DNA from: Bradyrhizobium sp. 141
GTDB lineage: Bacteria > Pseudomonadota > Alphaproteobacteria > Rhizobiales > Xanthobacteraceae
Assembly (NCBI RefSeq): GCF_023074055.1
Contig: NZ_JADPKR010000002.1
Span: 247,412 to 311,411 of the forward strand
Direction: 5' to 3'
Length of the DNA: 64,000 nt
The translations under genes were made by a program, and so were the position numbers. Below are positions 25,508 to 34,395 of the stretch, piece by piece. Under the pieces are notes generated by a model that worked only from the letters and a program-made list of their open reading frames with translations, ran no database searches and was not told where the DNA came from. Numbering within the stretch: the stretch's first letter is position 1; each line of letters opens with the position of its first letter.

Positions 25508-28500
25508 TCACTCCTTGCGGCCGGAGAGCTGCTCTTTCAGCGCGGCGAGCTTGGCGAACGGCGAGTTCGGATCGGCTGGACGATCGCGCTCGCGCGGGTT
25601 CGCGCTCGAGGCGTAGGGGCGCAGCGACGGTCCGCCCTGGCGGTCGCGGCCCTTGTCACGGTCTCGGCCACGGTTGTCCCGGCCCTTGTCGCGATCTCCG
25701 CCGAATTTGCCCTTGTCGCGATCGCGTCCCTTGTTGTCGCGGTCCTTGCCCTCGAAGCGGCGGTTCTTGTCGTCGCGCCCCTCGGGACGCGGCGCGCCTT
25801 CGCCACCTTCGCGCGGCTTGCGGAAGTCTCGGCCACCATCCCTGCGATGGCCGCCATGACGATGGCCCGACTTCGCGCCTTCGGCGGCTTCGCCGGGCAC
25901 GGCGCTCGCCGCACCGGGTGCAGCAGCACCTTCGGCGCCCGCCTGCGGACGCGGCTGGTGGTGACGCTGGTGGCGATGGCGCTCGTGGCGCGGCTTGCGA
26001 TCCTCGTGACGGCCGCCGGGACGCCAGACCTCGATCAGCTCGGGCTCGGCGGGGGCTGCCGCAGCTTCAGGCGCGGCGGCATCGGCCGATGCGGCGGCTT
26101 CCGCTGCCACGGTCTCGGCGGCACCGGCCTCAAGGCCGTCGGATTCGGCTTGCGCAGCGGGCTCTTCCGCCGGCGGCGCAATGCCGGGGGCATCTTCGGG
26201 GGTGACGGGCGCCTCAGGGGACGCTTCCAGCGCCGGCTCCGCCTGCGCGGCCTCGTCCTGCGGCTCCATGCCGGGGGCGTCTTCGACGGTGACTGCTTCA
26301 ACAGCGGCCTCCGTGGATGCCTCCTCCGGCAGGCCCGCGACGGCCTCCGCAGCGGTCTCGGTCGAGGTCTCGGCGCTGCCCTCGGTTGGCGGCGTCTCTG
26401 CCGCGACCGTTTCCGTCACGACCTGCTCGGCCACGACAGGCTTTTGCGGCCGCGGCGGTCGCTTCTCCATGCGATAGCCGAGCGCGCGCAGCACCGAGGC
26501 GAAGTCTTCACCGGCGGAGCCCGTCAGCGAGGTCATCGCTTGCGTCACCACGAAGCTGCGGCCATCGAAGGCGCCGGCCGGCTTTTCGCCGGACGAATTC
26601 TCGCGCCAGGCCAGCGCCGGGCGGATCAGATCGGCAAGGCGCTCCAGGATGTCGACGCGCACGGCGCGCTCGCCGGCCTGCTTGTAGCCGAGCACGCGAT
26701 AGGCATCGCGCGGCAGAGCCTTGTCGACCGGGAACGAGGTGCGGCCGGACGATGCCAGATGCTGCGCGCCCGAGAGCGAGGACAGATCGACATTGTCCTG
26801 CTTCAGCGCCCAGAGCAGCGCGGCGAGCGCGCGCGCGGCGGGCTTGAGCAGGCCGGGGAAATAGATGTGATAGGCGCCGAAACGGACGCCGTATTTGCGC
26901 AAGACCGCGCGCGAGGGCTGGTCGAGATCCTTCAGCTCGTTGGCGATCTTGGGACGCTCGAGCACACCGAGCGCCTCGACCAGCTGATAGGCGATGCCGC
27001 GGGCGATGCCTGTGACATCCTCGGCCTTGGACAGCTCGAACATCGGCCCGAGCAGCTTCTCGATATGCGTCTTGAGCCAGAGCTCGAGCCGGGCCTGCAC
27101 CTTCTCGCGGGGGGCGCCGGTCAGGCGCTCGTCGGAGATGATGCGGATGCGCGGATGCAGCGCGTCCTCTGCGGCAGACAGCCGCGCCACGGCATCGCCG
27201 GTCCAACGGATGATGCCTTCCGAGGTCAGCACGAACTGATCGTCCGGCGCGCCGCCCAGTTTCTCGGCGCGCGTGTTGATCTCGCCGGCGAGCACTGCTT
27301 GCGCTGCAGCCTGCAAGGCTTTCGCATCCGAGCCGGCTTCCGCCGCGTCCGGTGCAAAGGTGAAGCCATCGAGACGGCCGATGACATGGCCTTCGACGAT
27401 GACTTCGCCGGTCTTGCCGATTTCAGTATTCAAGCTCGTGTTCTCCCGCAGGCGGCGCATCAATACACTGGTCCGGCGATCAACGAAACGCTCAGTCAAG
27501 CGTTCATGGAGCGCATCCGATAATTTATTTTCGACCTCCCGCGCGATCCCCTGCCAGCGTTCGGGGTCTTTCAGCCAGTCCGGGCGGTTGGCGACGAAGG
27601 TCCAGGTGCGGATCTGCGCGATCCGGGCCGACAGCGTGTCGATGTCGCCGTCGATGCGGTCGGCCTGGGTGATCTGGGCGGCAAACCAGGCGTCCGGAAT
27701 GCATCCCTTCCGCATCAGGAAGCCATAAAGCGTGGTCACCAGCTCGGCATGGGCGGCTGGCGACAGTTTTCGGTAATCGGGGACCTGGCAGGCCTCCCAC
27801 AGCCGCTCCACCGCCTCTTTGCCATGCGCGACATCGCGCACCTCGACGTCGCGGGCGGCGTGGTCGAGCACGCGCATGTCCTCGGCGATCGGCGCGCGCG
27901 TCAGCGCCTCGTGGCCGGGGGCGAGGTTCAGGGAGACCTGCAGCGCGCCGAGCGAGGAGAAATCCAGCTTGGCGTTGCGCCATTGCAGCATCTTCACGGG
28001 ATCGAAGGTGTGGTTCTGCAGCGCGTTGACGAGCTCGGGCTCGAACGGCGCGCAGCGGCCGGTGGTGCCGAAGGTGCCGTTGCGCGTGGCGCGGCCGGCG
28101 CGGCCGGCGATCTGCGCGAATTCGGACGGGGTGAGACGGCGGAACTGGTAGCCGTCGAACTTGCGGTCGGAGGCGAAGGCGACGTGGTCGACGTCGAGAT
28201 TGAGGCCCATGCCGACGGCGTCGGTGGCGACGAGATAATCGACGTCGCCGTTCTGGAACATCGCCACCTGCGCGTTGCGCGTGCGAGGGCTGAGCGAGCC
28301 CAGCACCACGGCGGCGCCGCCATGCTGGCGGCGGATCAGCTCGGCGATGGCGTAGACTTCATCCGCCGAGAACGCGACGATGGCGGTGCGGCGCGGCTGG
28401 CGCGTGATCTTGCGGTCGCCGGCAAATTCGAGCTGCGACAGGCGCGGCCGCGTGATCATGGAGACGCCCGGCAACAGCCGCTCGATGATCGGGCGCATGG

Positions 28501-28930
28501 TGGCAGCGCCCAGCAGCAGCGTCTCGTCGCGGCCGCGGCGATTGAGGATGCGGTCGGTGAAGACGTGGCCGCGTTCGAGATCGGACGCGATCTGGACCTC
28601 GTCGACGGCGAGGAAGGAGAGATCGAGGTCGCGCGGCATCGCCTCGACGGTCGAGACCCAATAACGCGGGTTCTTCGGCTTGATCTTCTCCTCGCCGGTG
28701 ACGAGCGCGACCGCCTCGCTGCCGACCCTGGCTGCGATCTTGTTGTAGACCTCGCGCGCAAGCAGTCGCAGCGGCAGGCCGATCATCCCCGAGGGATGCG
28801 CGAGCATCCGCTCGATGGCGAGATGGGTCTTGCCGGTGTTGGTCGGCCCGAGCACCGCAGTTACGCCCGCGCCAGGCACTCGATCGTGAAGGGCGCGCTC
28901 GGAAGCGAAGGGGGAGGAAGAAAAGGCCAT
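25508..28930 (-). CDS. SUV3/MgpS-like DEAD-box RNA helicase with low-complexity C-terminus
   Basis: A 1,140-residue protein. The helicase core starts at the N-terminus: Walker A GPTNTGKTHLA (about 28-38), Walker B DEVQ (about 112), and motif VI QIAGRAGRATRNG (about 275). The layout after the core resembles mitochondrial SUV3 and bacterial MgpS helicases. From about residue 830 the chain is Glu/Ala-rich, and the last 200 residues are basic repeats of Asp, Arg, Gly and Lys (DRDKGRDNRGRDRDKGRD), likely a disordered RNA-binding tail. Probably involved in RNA turnover in the cytoplasm. It precedes the S4-domain and ferredoxin genes on the same strand. Confidence 0.9.
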   Translation of the reverse strand: MAFSSSPFASERALHDRVPGAGVTAVLGPTNTGKTHLAIERMLAHPSGMIGLPLRLLAREVYNKIAARVGSEAVALVTGEEKIKPKNPRYWVSTVEAMPRDLDLSFLAVDEVQIASDLERGHVFTDRILNRRGRDETLLLGAATMRPIIERLLPGVSMITRPRLSQLEFAGDRKITRQPRRTAIVAFSADEVYAIAELIRRQHGGAAVVLGSLSPRTRNAQVAMFQNGDVDYLVATDAVGMGLNLDVDHVAFASDRKFDGYQFRRLTPSEFAQIAGRAGRATRNGTFGTTGRCAPFEPELVNALQNHTFDPVKMLQWRNAKLDFSSLGALQVSLNLAPGHEALTRAPIAEDMRVLDHAARDVEVRDVAHGKEAVERLWEACQVPDYRKLSPAAHAELVTTLYGFLMRKGCIPDAWFAAQITQADRIDGDIDTLSARIAQIRTWTFVANRPDWLKDPERWQGIAREVENKLSDALHERLTERFVDRRTSVLMRRLRENTSLNTEIGKTGEVIVEGHVIGRLDGFTFAPDAAEAGSDAKALQAAAQAVLAGEINTRAEKLGGAPDDQFVLTSEGIIRWTGDAVARLSAAEDALHPRIRIISDERLTGAPREKVQARLELWLKTHIEKLLGPMFELSKAEDVTGIARGIAYQLVEALGVLERPKIANELKDLDQPSRAVLRKYGVRFGAYHIYFPGLLKPAARALAALLWALKQDNVDLSSLSGAQHLASSGRTSFPVDKALPRDAYRVLGYKQAGERAVRVDILERLADLIRPALAWRENSSGEKPAGAFDGRSFVVTQAMTSLTGSAGEDFASVLRALGYRMEKRPPRPQKPVVAEQVVTETVAAETPPTEGSAETSTETAAEAVAGLPEEASTEAAVEAVTVEDAPGMEPQDEAAQAEPALEASPEAPVTPEDAPGIAPPAEEPAAQAESDGLEAGAAETVAAEAAASADAAAPEAAAAPAEPELIEVWRPGGRHEDRKPRHERHRHQRHHQPRPQAGAEGAAAPGAASAVPGEAAEGAKSGHRHGGHRRDGGRDFRKPREGGEGAPRPEGRDDKNRRFEGKDRDNKGRDRDKGKFGGDRDKGRDNRGRDRDKGRDRQGGPSLRPYASSANPRERDRPADPNSPFAKLAALKEQLSGRKE

Positions 28931-29010
28931 GTCTGGGGGATTAGGTAATGGCGATTTGGGCGAATGTCAGTGCTATCTGGGGCGGGCGGGGGGCTGGGCA
29001 GTATCCGCCC

Positions 29011-29195
29011 CCGTCATCCTGAGGTGCGAACCGCGCGGCGCACCGCGCCGCGTGGAGAGCCTCGAAGGATGAACGGCCCGGGTGCCAGCGCCACGCTCGC
29101 CCCGCAGCGACGCCGGGGCCCGTCGCCCTTCGAGGCCTCCGCTTCGCTCGGGCGCCTCCAGGGACAACGGCTTCGCCGTTGCGCGGGGGTGACGG
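29011..29195. repeat. dispersed palindromic repeat, family B
   Basis: Starts CCGTCATCCTGAGGTGCGA, contains GAGCCTCGAAGGATGAACGG and CCTTCGAGGCCTC, then CGGCTTCGCCGTTGCG, ending GGGTGACGG. Same family as 3253, 29551 and 63785. Confidence 0.8.
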
Positions 29196-29550
29196 GAAAA
29201 GTGGTAGCAACTGTCTCACTTTACGACGCTTTTCCCGTTGGTCTTAAACTTCGGAACGACTCTAGAACGAATCGCGGCCGAATCGCTGACTCCAGATTGA
29301 GTCCCGTTCCGTTCACGCAACATGTCGCGGGAGTCTTATCGGCTGCAACTAGATGGAGTTTTGGGCTGCCGTACAAGTGACGTTTCGATGGCGCAAAGCG
29401 TTAAGTTGGGGACGGCGCGGAGTCGAATCAGAATCGGGGTGGAGTCAAATGGATTCCCGGCCATGACGCGAGTGGGAGCACCGACCTCCGATTTCGCGAA
29501 AACAACCCCATGCACAGTAGGTATGTGGTTGAAAGCATTACGCTTCCTCT

Positions 29551-29731
29551 CCGTCATCCTGAGGTGCGAGTGGCGCGGTGCATGGCACCGCGCCGGGAGC
29601 CTCGAAGGATGAACGGCCCCGATGCGGCGACTGGCGCTGATGGCGAGAGCCGGGCTGTCGTCCTTCGAGGGCCGCCGAAGAGGCGGCCGCCCCGAGCGAC
29701 AACGGCTTCGCCGTTGCGCAGGGGATGACGG
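29551..29731. repeat. dispersed palindromic repeat, family B
   Basis: Starts CCGTCATCCTGAGGTGCGAG, with GAGCCTCGAAGGATGAACGG, TCCTTCGAGGG and CGGCTTCGCCGTTGCG in the same order as the copy at 29011, and ends GGATGACGG. The two copies are in the same orientation, 540 bases apart, so recombination between them could delete the sequence in between. Confidence 0.8.
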
Positions 29732-29759
29732 TTTAAGAGAGGGCTCGCGGAAACAGGCC

Positions 29760-30644
29760 CTACTGCGTCTTCGCCACCCTTGGCGGCTGGGCTGTGGTGA
29801 TGAAGCTGGTGGCTTCCAGCATTGCCGGCCCCAAGGGCGTCGGCACTTTCAGCCAGAACGGGACCAGGATGCGGGTGCCGGCGACGGGGGCGAAGGCGAT
29901 CTCGATGTTGCGCTGGGCGGCGAGGTATTTGATCACGGGGCGGTCGGGGATGTAGCCGGCGACAGGGACGAAATAGAGCGAGCAGACCACGACCGGGCCC
30001 TTGTAGCCCTTCTCCGCCTTCACGGTCTCCATGCGCTTGAAATCGAGCTTGAGGTCGTAGCGCATGCGGCCGTCGAACACGGGCGCCGCGCTGTGGCAGG
30101 CCTCCGGCGTAACAGGATCGCCAGTGCCGGGCACGCGCAGCAGCGAGGCCGTCATCGGGTCCCAGACGCCGCGGCGATGCGCGTCGGTGACGACGATGCG
30201 GTCAGGATCGACCGGCGGCTCCGGCAGGATCGCAAAATCCTTCACATTGCCCTTGTCGAGCGTGATGCGGATCTCTTCGGTCTTCTTCTGGGTGGTGGTG
30301 GAGGCCTGGTAGCCGGTCGCGACCAGCGCGCCGCCAACGACGCGGCCCTGCGAGGCGCCGGTGCCGGACCCGCCCGTGAACGACTTCAAAAGCCCGCTGG
30401 TGCCGCCCGCGGCCGCCGCCGAGAACACGTCGTCCTGGATGTCGATATTCCAGCCGCCCTTGCCGACGGGAATGCCTGACAGCGAGGCCTCATATTGCGC
30501 CTCGAGCTTGCCCTGCGCCGCCGCCGGCACCGCGCCCCACGCCAACGCCAGGCCGCAAAACGCCGCCAGCCAGCCGGCAAAGCCCGGACGGATCGAGCGC
30601 GTTTCTGGCGCAAGAGGCGGCGTTATGAGCACGAAACAATCCAA
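29760..30644 (-). CDS. DUF3108 domain-containing periplasmic protein
   Basis: A 294-residue protein. A basic N-terminus and hydrophobic stretch (PGFAGWLAAFCGLALAWGAVPAAAQ) form a signal peptide. The mature part starts LEAQYEASLSGIPVGKG, the first strand of a DUF3108 beta-barrel-like domain, and ends FWLKVPTPLGPAMLEAT, typical of the family's C-terminus. The family is envelope-located and of unknown function. The first codon is a TTG; a GTG four codons later (30632) is an equally good start. Confidence 0.82.
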   Translation of the reverse strand: MDCFVLITPPLAPETRSIRPGFAGWLAAFCGLALAWGAVPAAAQGKLEAQYEASLSGIPVGKGGWNIDIQDDVFSAAAAGGTSGLLKSFTGGSGTGASQGRVVGGALVATGYQASTTTQKKTEEIRITLDKGNVKDFAILPEPPVDPDRIVVTDAHRRGVWDPMTASLLRVPGTGDPVTPEACHSAAPVFDGRMRYDLKLDFKRMETVKAEKGYKGPVVVCSLYFVPVAGYIPDRPVIKYLAAQRNIEIAFAPVAGTRILVPFWLKVPTPLGPAMLEATSFITTAQPPRVAKTQ

Positions 30645-31105
30645 TCGGGGCGCGATGGCTGTTACTTAAGCCAAAAACCACGGCAAACAATGTGTCCGGG
30701 CGCCCTAAACCGGGAACTCCACCGGACTCTTCGGCGGCGAATACGCCCTTTATGTGATGGTAAGGCGCGACAATCATTGCCGTTTTGGTGATCGGGAGGT
30801 AACCCCGGGCTCCGAAACCTCTCCCGCTTGCGGGAGAGGTCGCGCGAAGCGCGGGTGAGGGCTTTCTCCTCTAGGGGGCGCTCATGTCTGCCCCGTCGCG
30901 GCGACACCCTCTCCCCAACCCTCCCCCGCGCGCGGGGGAGGGAGCGCACCGTCCGGGCGGCCTCAAAAGACGCCCCAAAACCTTGACGGCCCGCCCCTTC
31001 CCCCCTATACGTCCGCCGCTCCCTGCAAGGACGAAGAATTAGCCCCCGTGGCGCCCCGAATGGCGGCCGCACTCGTTAGGGGTTCGAAACCTGAGGATTT
31101 CTACC
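30645..31105. other. intergenic region upstream of rpmB
   Basis: Contains a family-A repeat at 30819-30942 and, beyond it, the presumed rpmB promoter and leader (30950-31105). No open frame with protein-like features was found on either strand. Confidence 0.6.
30819..30942. repeat. dispersed palindromic repeat, family A
   Basis: CTCTCCCGCTTGCGGGAGAGG hairpin at the left, GCGCGAAGCGCGGGTGAGGG inside, and CCTCCCCCGCGCGCGGGGGAGG at the right end. Confidence 0.75.
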
Positions 31106-31417
31106 ATGTCTCGCCGCTGCGAACTGACGGCCAAGGGCCCCCTCGTCGGCCACAAGGTCAGCCACTCCAACATCAAGACCAAGCGCCGCTTCCTGCCGAA
31201 CCTCGTCAACGTGACGTTCATCTCGGAAGCCCTCGAGCGCAACGTGCGCCTGCGCGTCTCCACCAATGCGGTGAAGAGCGTCGACCACAATGGCGGTCTC
31301 GATGCTTTCCTGCTCAAGGCCAAGGCCGACGTCCTGTCGCCGCGCGCCCTCGAATTGAAGCGCGCCATCCAGAAGAAGGTCGGCCCGTCGGCCGCGCCGG
31401 CGAAGAAGGCCAGCTAA
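31106..31417 (+). CDS. rpmB: 50S ribosomal protein L28
   Basis: A 103-residue protein beginning [20 protein letters not shown], the L28 signature, and containing [12 protein letters not shown] and RVRLRVST-like segments ([15 protein letters not shown]). Alphaproteobacterial L28 is about 100 residues, longer than the E. coli form (78), with an Ala/Lys C-terminus as here. It is a small basic protein of the large ribosomal subunit. It stands alone and is followed by a strong terminator. Confidence 0.97.
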   Translation: MSRRCELTAKGPLVGHKVSHSNIKTKRRFLPNLVNVTFISEALERNVRLRVSTNAVKSVDHNGGLDAFLLKAKADVLSPRALELKRAIQKKVGPSAAPAKKAS

Positions 31418-31483
31418 GACAATTTACCGCTAGGGCGGGGGCTAGGTTGCGTGGCGTAGGCTTAGCCAGTTGAGTTTTGCGTG

Positions 31484-31513
31484 ACGGCCGGATCGAAAGA
31501 TCCGGCCGTTTTT
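31484..31513 (+). terminator. rho-independent terminator of rpmB
   Basis: An 11-bp perfect stem (ACGGCCGGATC / GATCCGGCCGT) with a GAAA tetraloop, followed by TTTTTGTTTTTG. It lies 67 bases behind the rpmB stop and marks the left edge of the lower-GC island. Confidence 0.93.
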
Positions 31514-31610
31514 GTTTTTGTGCACCACCCAAAGACGAATTGATCGACTCGAAATTTCTATCTTTAGTAGAAGAACGTACCCCTTGTTCTTTATTTGCAG
31601 GCTAACACTC

Positions 31611-33272
31611 GTGGTCCAAAAACATATCGCCGCGTTTCCGAAGCCATTGCGCGACGACCTAGTGAATGGCCGTTGGCTACCTGTGGTTGGCGCCGGGATG
31701 TCAATGAACGCCATCCTATCGCCAACGTCAAAAATGCCGATGTGGGGAGATCTCGGCCGACTCCTTGCCGAAGAACTTTCAGAATATTCACCGTCAGGTG
31801 CGCTTGATGCGATATCGGCATATGAGCATGAATTTGGGAGAGCTCGCCTTATTGAGCGACTCGCAGAACTCCTTCACCAGAAGGATGCCCAACCGGGGCG
31901 GGCGCACCGAGAGTTTTGCAGCCTCTCGTTCGACATCGTATGCACGACTAACTTCGATTTCCTTCTCGAACGGCAGTACGATCAAATTCCCAAATCAATT
32001 CATCCCGTTGTCGATGAAGAGCAACTGTCGATCAATCTTGGAAATGCGGGCACACTCCTACTGAAACTACACGGAGACTTACGTCATCCGAAGAGACTCG
32101 TAGTGACAGAGACTGACTACGATGGCTTTCTCTCGAACTATCCGCTACTTGCCACTTATTTGGCCAACCAACTTATTACGAAAACAGCTGTGCTTATAGG
32201 ATACAGCCTTGATGACCCAGATTTCAGGCAGATTTGGCACGTCGTCTCAAGCCGGCTGGGTAAATCTCGCCGTATGGCTTACGCGGTCGTAGTCAACGCA
32301 CATCCGAGCGAGATAGCGCGCTTCGAACGACGTGGCGTCAAGGTCGTTAACCTATCCGGTTCACGAGAACGATACGGGGAAATACTCGCAGAAGCCTTTG
32401 CGGAACTTCGCGAATACGTACGAGACAATATCGTCTCTGCTAGCAAGGTCACTGAAGAACGCCCCCTCCAAGAATTGCTGCTCCCGCGCGATTCAGTGTC
32501 CCGCCTCTGCTTCTTTTCCGTTCCCTTGGACGCGCTTCCATTCTATCGCGAACGAGTATTCCCTCTTGCTGAAGAGGCCGGACTCGTGCCGGTCACCGCG
32601 ACCGACTTCATCACTCCGGGCGACAGCATAAATATCAAACTTGATACGCTGATCGATCGTGCTGCCGTTATGGTGGTTGAGTTGAACTCCCGATGGACGA
32701 GAGCGGAATTGGCCATGGCGATCGCGAGGGCCAGGGAAGACGTTAACGGATTTCATCGCCAGCCACTGCGTTTGATACTCATCGCGCCATCCGACGAGCA
32801 GATCCCTTCTTGGGCCAAGAACGAATTCATCGTGGCCATTCGTCCGGACCTGCTGTCCGAAGACATCGAGTGGTTCCTCCATACCCTCCGAGATATCTTC
32901 GGCTCCGAGGCCACCAATCGCGCAGAAAGCCAACACACTGAACCTCGCCGCCTCCTCAACGCGAAGGAATTCCGAGCAGCCGTGATCGCTGCAATCTCTC
33001 TTTTGGAAACCACGCTCAGGCGCCGGCTAGAAAAGCGACAGTGGGATGAAGTCCAACGACCGATGCCGCTCCGTCAATTGGTTGATCGAGCAATTCGCGA
33101 ACAGCATCTTTCGGGCGAATGGCGAGCGGAGATTGATCGATGGACGAAGATTCGCAATGAATCGGTTCACACCACAAAACCCGTCACAAGATCTGAGGCA
33201 AGATTGGTCGTTGAAGGAGTCGAGCGCCTTCTCAATCAACCGAACGACTATCACGGTCCAACTCCAGATTGA
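31611..33272 (+). CDS. SIR2-like / deoxyribosyltransferase-or-TIR-like / HEPN-like fusion, candidate defence protein
   Basis: A 553-residue protein from the GTG at 31611; the open frame reaches back to 31512 but that part overlaps the terminator tail and is not protein-like. Residues 20-250 are a SIR2_2-type NAD-binding domain: GAG (27-29), TTNFD with Asn114, KLHGD with His154, and GYSLDDPDFR (197-206). Residues 298-429 look like a nucleoside-deoxyribosyltransferase or TIR-like fold: FFSVPL, FYRERVFPLAEEAGL, IDRAAVMVVEL and ELAMAIA with candidate catalytic Glu366. Residues 451-542 are an all-helical region ending RNESVH (Arg515, His520), the R-x4-H pattern of HEPN ribonucleases. SIR2 and TIR enzymes in phage defence deplete NAD. 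The gene is visibly poorer in GC than its neighbours. Function is inference. Confidence 0.8.
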   Translation: MVQKHIAAFPKPLRDDLVNGRWLPVVGAGMSMNAILSPTSKMPMWGDLGRLLAEELSEYSPSGALDAISAYEHEFGRARLIERLAELLHQKDAQPGRAHREFCSLSFDIVCTTNFDFLLERQYDQIPKSIHPVVDEEQLSINLGNAGTLLLKLHGDLRHPKRLVVTETDYDGFLSNYPLLATYLANQLITKTAVLIGYSLDDPDFRQIWHVVSSRLGKSRRMAYAVVVNAHPSEIARFERRGVKVVNLSGSRERYGEILAEAFAELREYVRDNIVSASKVTEERPLQELLLPRDSVSRLCFFSVPLDALPFYRERVFPLAEEAGLVPVTATDFITPGDSINIKLDTLIDRAAVMVVELNSRWTRAELAMAIARAREDVNGFHRQPLRLILIAPSDEQIPSWAKNEFIVAIRPDLLSEDIEWFLHTLRDIFGSEATNRAESQHTEPRRLLNAKEFRAAVIAAISLLETTLRRRLEKRQWDEVQRPMPLRQLVDRAIREQHLSGEWRAEIDRWTKIRNESVHTTKPVTRSEARLVVEGVERLLNQPNDYHGPTPD

Positions 33273-33397
33273 GCCTCATCTAGTGGGGCGAAGCTGAGCG
33301 ACCGCAAACCATGCAGATGAGGGAGTGCGGTGGCTTCACTCCGATCTAAAGCAGGCATCGCTTGGCGGCTTAGGAGAAAGTGGAAAGGCGATCAGCG

Positions 33398-34198
33398 ATG
33401 CATCTTCTCTATTGTGACGAGACAAATATTGAAGAACGAAAAAGCGACTTCTTCCTCTACGGGGGGATTTGCATACCCCCGGAAAGTTGCGCATCGCTAT
33501 CGCGTCGCATTGATAAAATCCGCGAAACCGCCAAAGTACCCACCACTTTCAAACTGAAATTCCTGCCAGCACCTGAGGGCATGAATCACGAGACCTTCAT
33601 CGAACTCAAAAAATCGGTCATCGCCGCAACGATCGATTCTGGTGCAAAGCTGCTTGTCTCTGTCATACTCCACGACATCGCGACGACTCCCGATGTTGCG
33701 CGGCGCAATGCAATTAACACGCTATGTTACCATTTCGACTGTTTGCTTAATCGATACAAATCGACTGGCCTTGTTCTCATCGATCGATTCTCAGACAAGC
33801 AAATTGATAGCCATCTGGTAGAAAAATTCTCAATCGGGGTCGCTGGGCTACCCCACACTAATCAACTCAGGTTGTCGAATATTGTTGGTTTCCACTACTC
33901 AGCAATCGGACAGTCACATTTCCCAAGTTTGATTGACATTCTTGTTGGATCACTCCGATTTGCGATTAATACTCATACGCGCGATCATAAACAGAACCTT
34001 GCGACCGCGAGCAAGATTCTTGAGGGCATTCAGCCGCTTTTCTTTCGAGAGAAGGAGGCTTCTCCCATATCCGAGTTGAGCTTCTTTTTCAGCCCAAAGA
34101 CAATCAAGGTAGAGTGCTATCGGACCAAGTACGAAAACCTCAAGGCTTTCTTGAACAACAATGGCATCAATACTGCGCAAAACATTTTGGCGGGTTAG
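33398..34198 (+). CDS. DUF3800 domain-containing protein
   Basis: A 266-residue protein from the ATG at 33398 (a GTG 18 bases upstream is possible). It begins HLLYCDETN and continues DFFLYGGICIP, the opening of DUF3800 proteins, which have a probable RNase-H-like fold with acidic active-site residues; LVLIDRF (about 128-134) and HFPSLIDILVGSLRFA (about 185-200) fit the second and third acidic motifs. DUF3800 genes are frequent in phages and accessory islands; the biochemical role is not established to my knowledge. It lies 125 bases behind the SIR2-fusion gene on the same strand and is even more AT-rich, so the two may form one unit. Confidence 0.75.
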   Translation: MHLLYCDETNIEERKSDFFLYGGICIPPESCASLSRRIDKIRETAKVPTTFKLKFLPAPEGMNHETFIELKKSVIAATIDSGAKLLVSVILHDIATTPDVARRNAINTLCYHFDCLLNRYKSTGLVLIDRFSDKQIDSHLVEKFSIGVAGLPHTNQLRLSNIVGFHYSAIGQSHFPSLIDILVGSLRFAINTHTRDHKQNLATASKILEGIQPLFFREKEASPISELSFFFSPKTIKVECYRTKYENLKAFLNNNGINTAQNILAG

Positions 34199-34395
34199 CG
34201 GAGAAAGCGAATTCCTACAAGCAAGCCCGTTCATTCCGCTAGAAATCCGGTATGCTCGCCCCGGCAGCATCTTCGCGAGAGGCTGACCTGCGGAGCACGA
34301 TCAAAAGTCCGAGTCGGAGACCTCGTCGTCTGCTGTGACCGCGCCGGCAACAGATCAGCAAGAACGTCTCCAACCGATCGGAACTTAGCAGCTTT
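34199..34395. other. intergenic region between convergent island genes
   Basis: No gene seen. It contains TATGCTCGCCCCGGCAGCATC-like sequence at 34251-34271, 19 of 21 bases identical to the segment just upstream of the DUF2235 gene at 39861-39881. No clear terminator hairpin was recognised. Confidence 0.45.

Larger units (their letters stand above)
28931..29759. other. 830-bp intergenic region with two family-B repeats
   Basis: Two dispersed repeats (29011-29195 and 29551-29731) flank about 350 bases of unremarkable, somewhat GC-poorer sequence (29200-29550). A 73-codon minus-strand frame at 29336-29557 has no recognisable motif, overlaps the repeat and lacks a ribosome site; it is not called as a gene. 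The middle part could be a decayed mobile element or gene remnant. Confidence 0.5.

Noticed and set aside
25310..27523. A 737-codon plus-strand open frame opposite the helicase gene
   Set aside because: The complement of the helicase with its low-complexity tail; Arg/Gly-rich with no recognisable motif or ribosome site.
29336..29557. Possible 73-residue minus-strand gene in the large gap
   Set aside because: No motif, no ribosome site, and its start lies inside a family-B repeat.
31611..34198. SIR2 fusion and DUF3800 as a toxin-antitoxin pair
   Set aside because: Both are too large and neither resembles an antitoxin; a defence unit is the better working idea.
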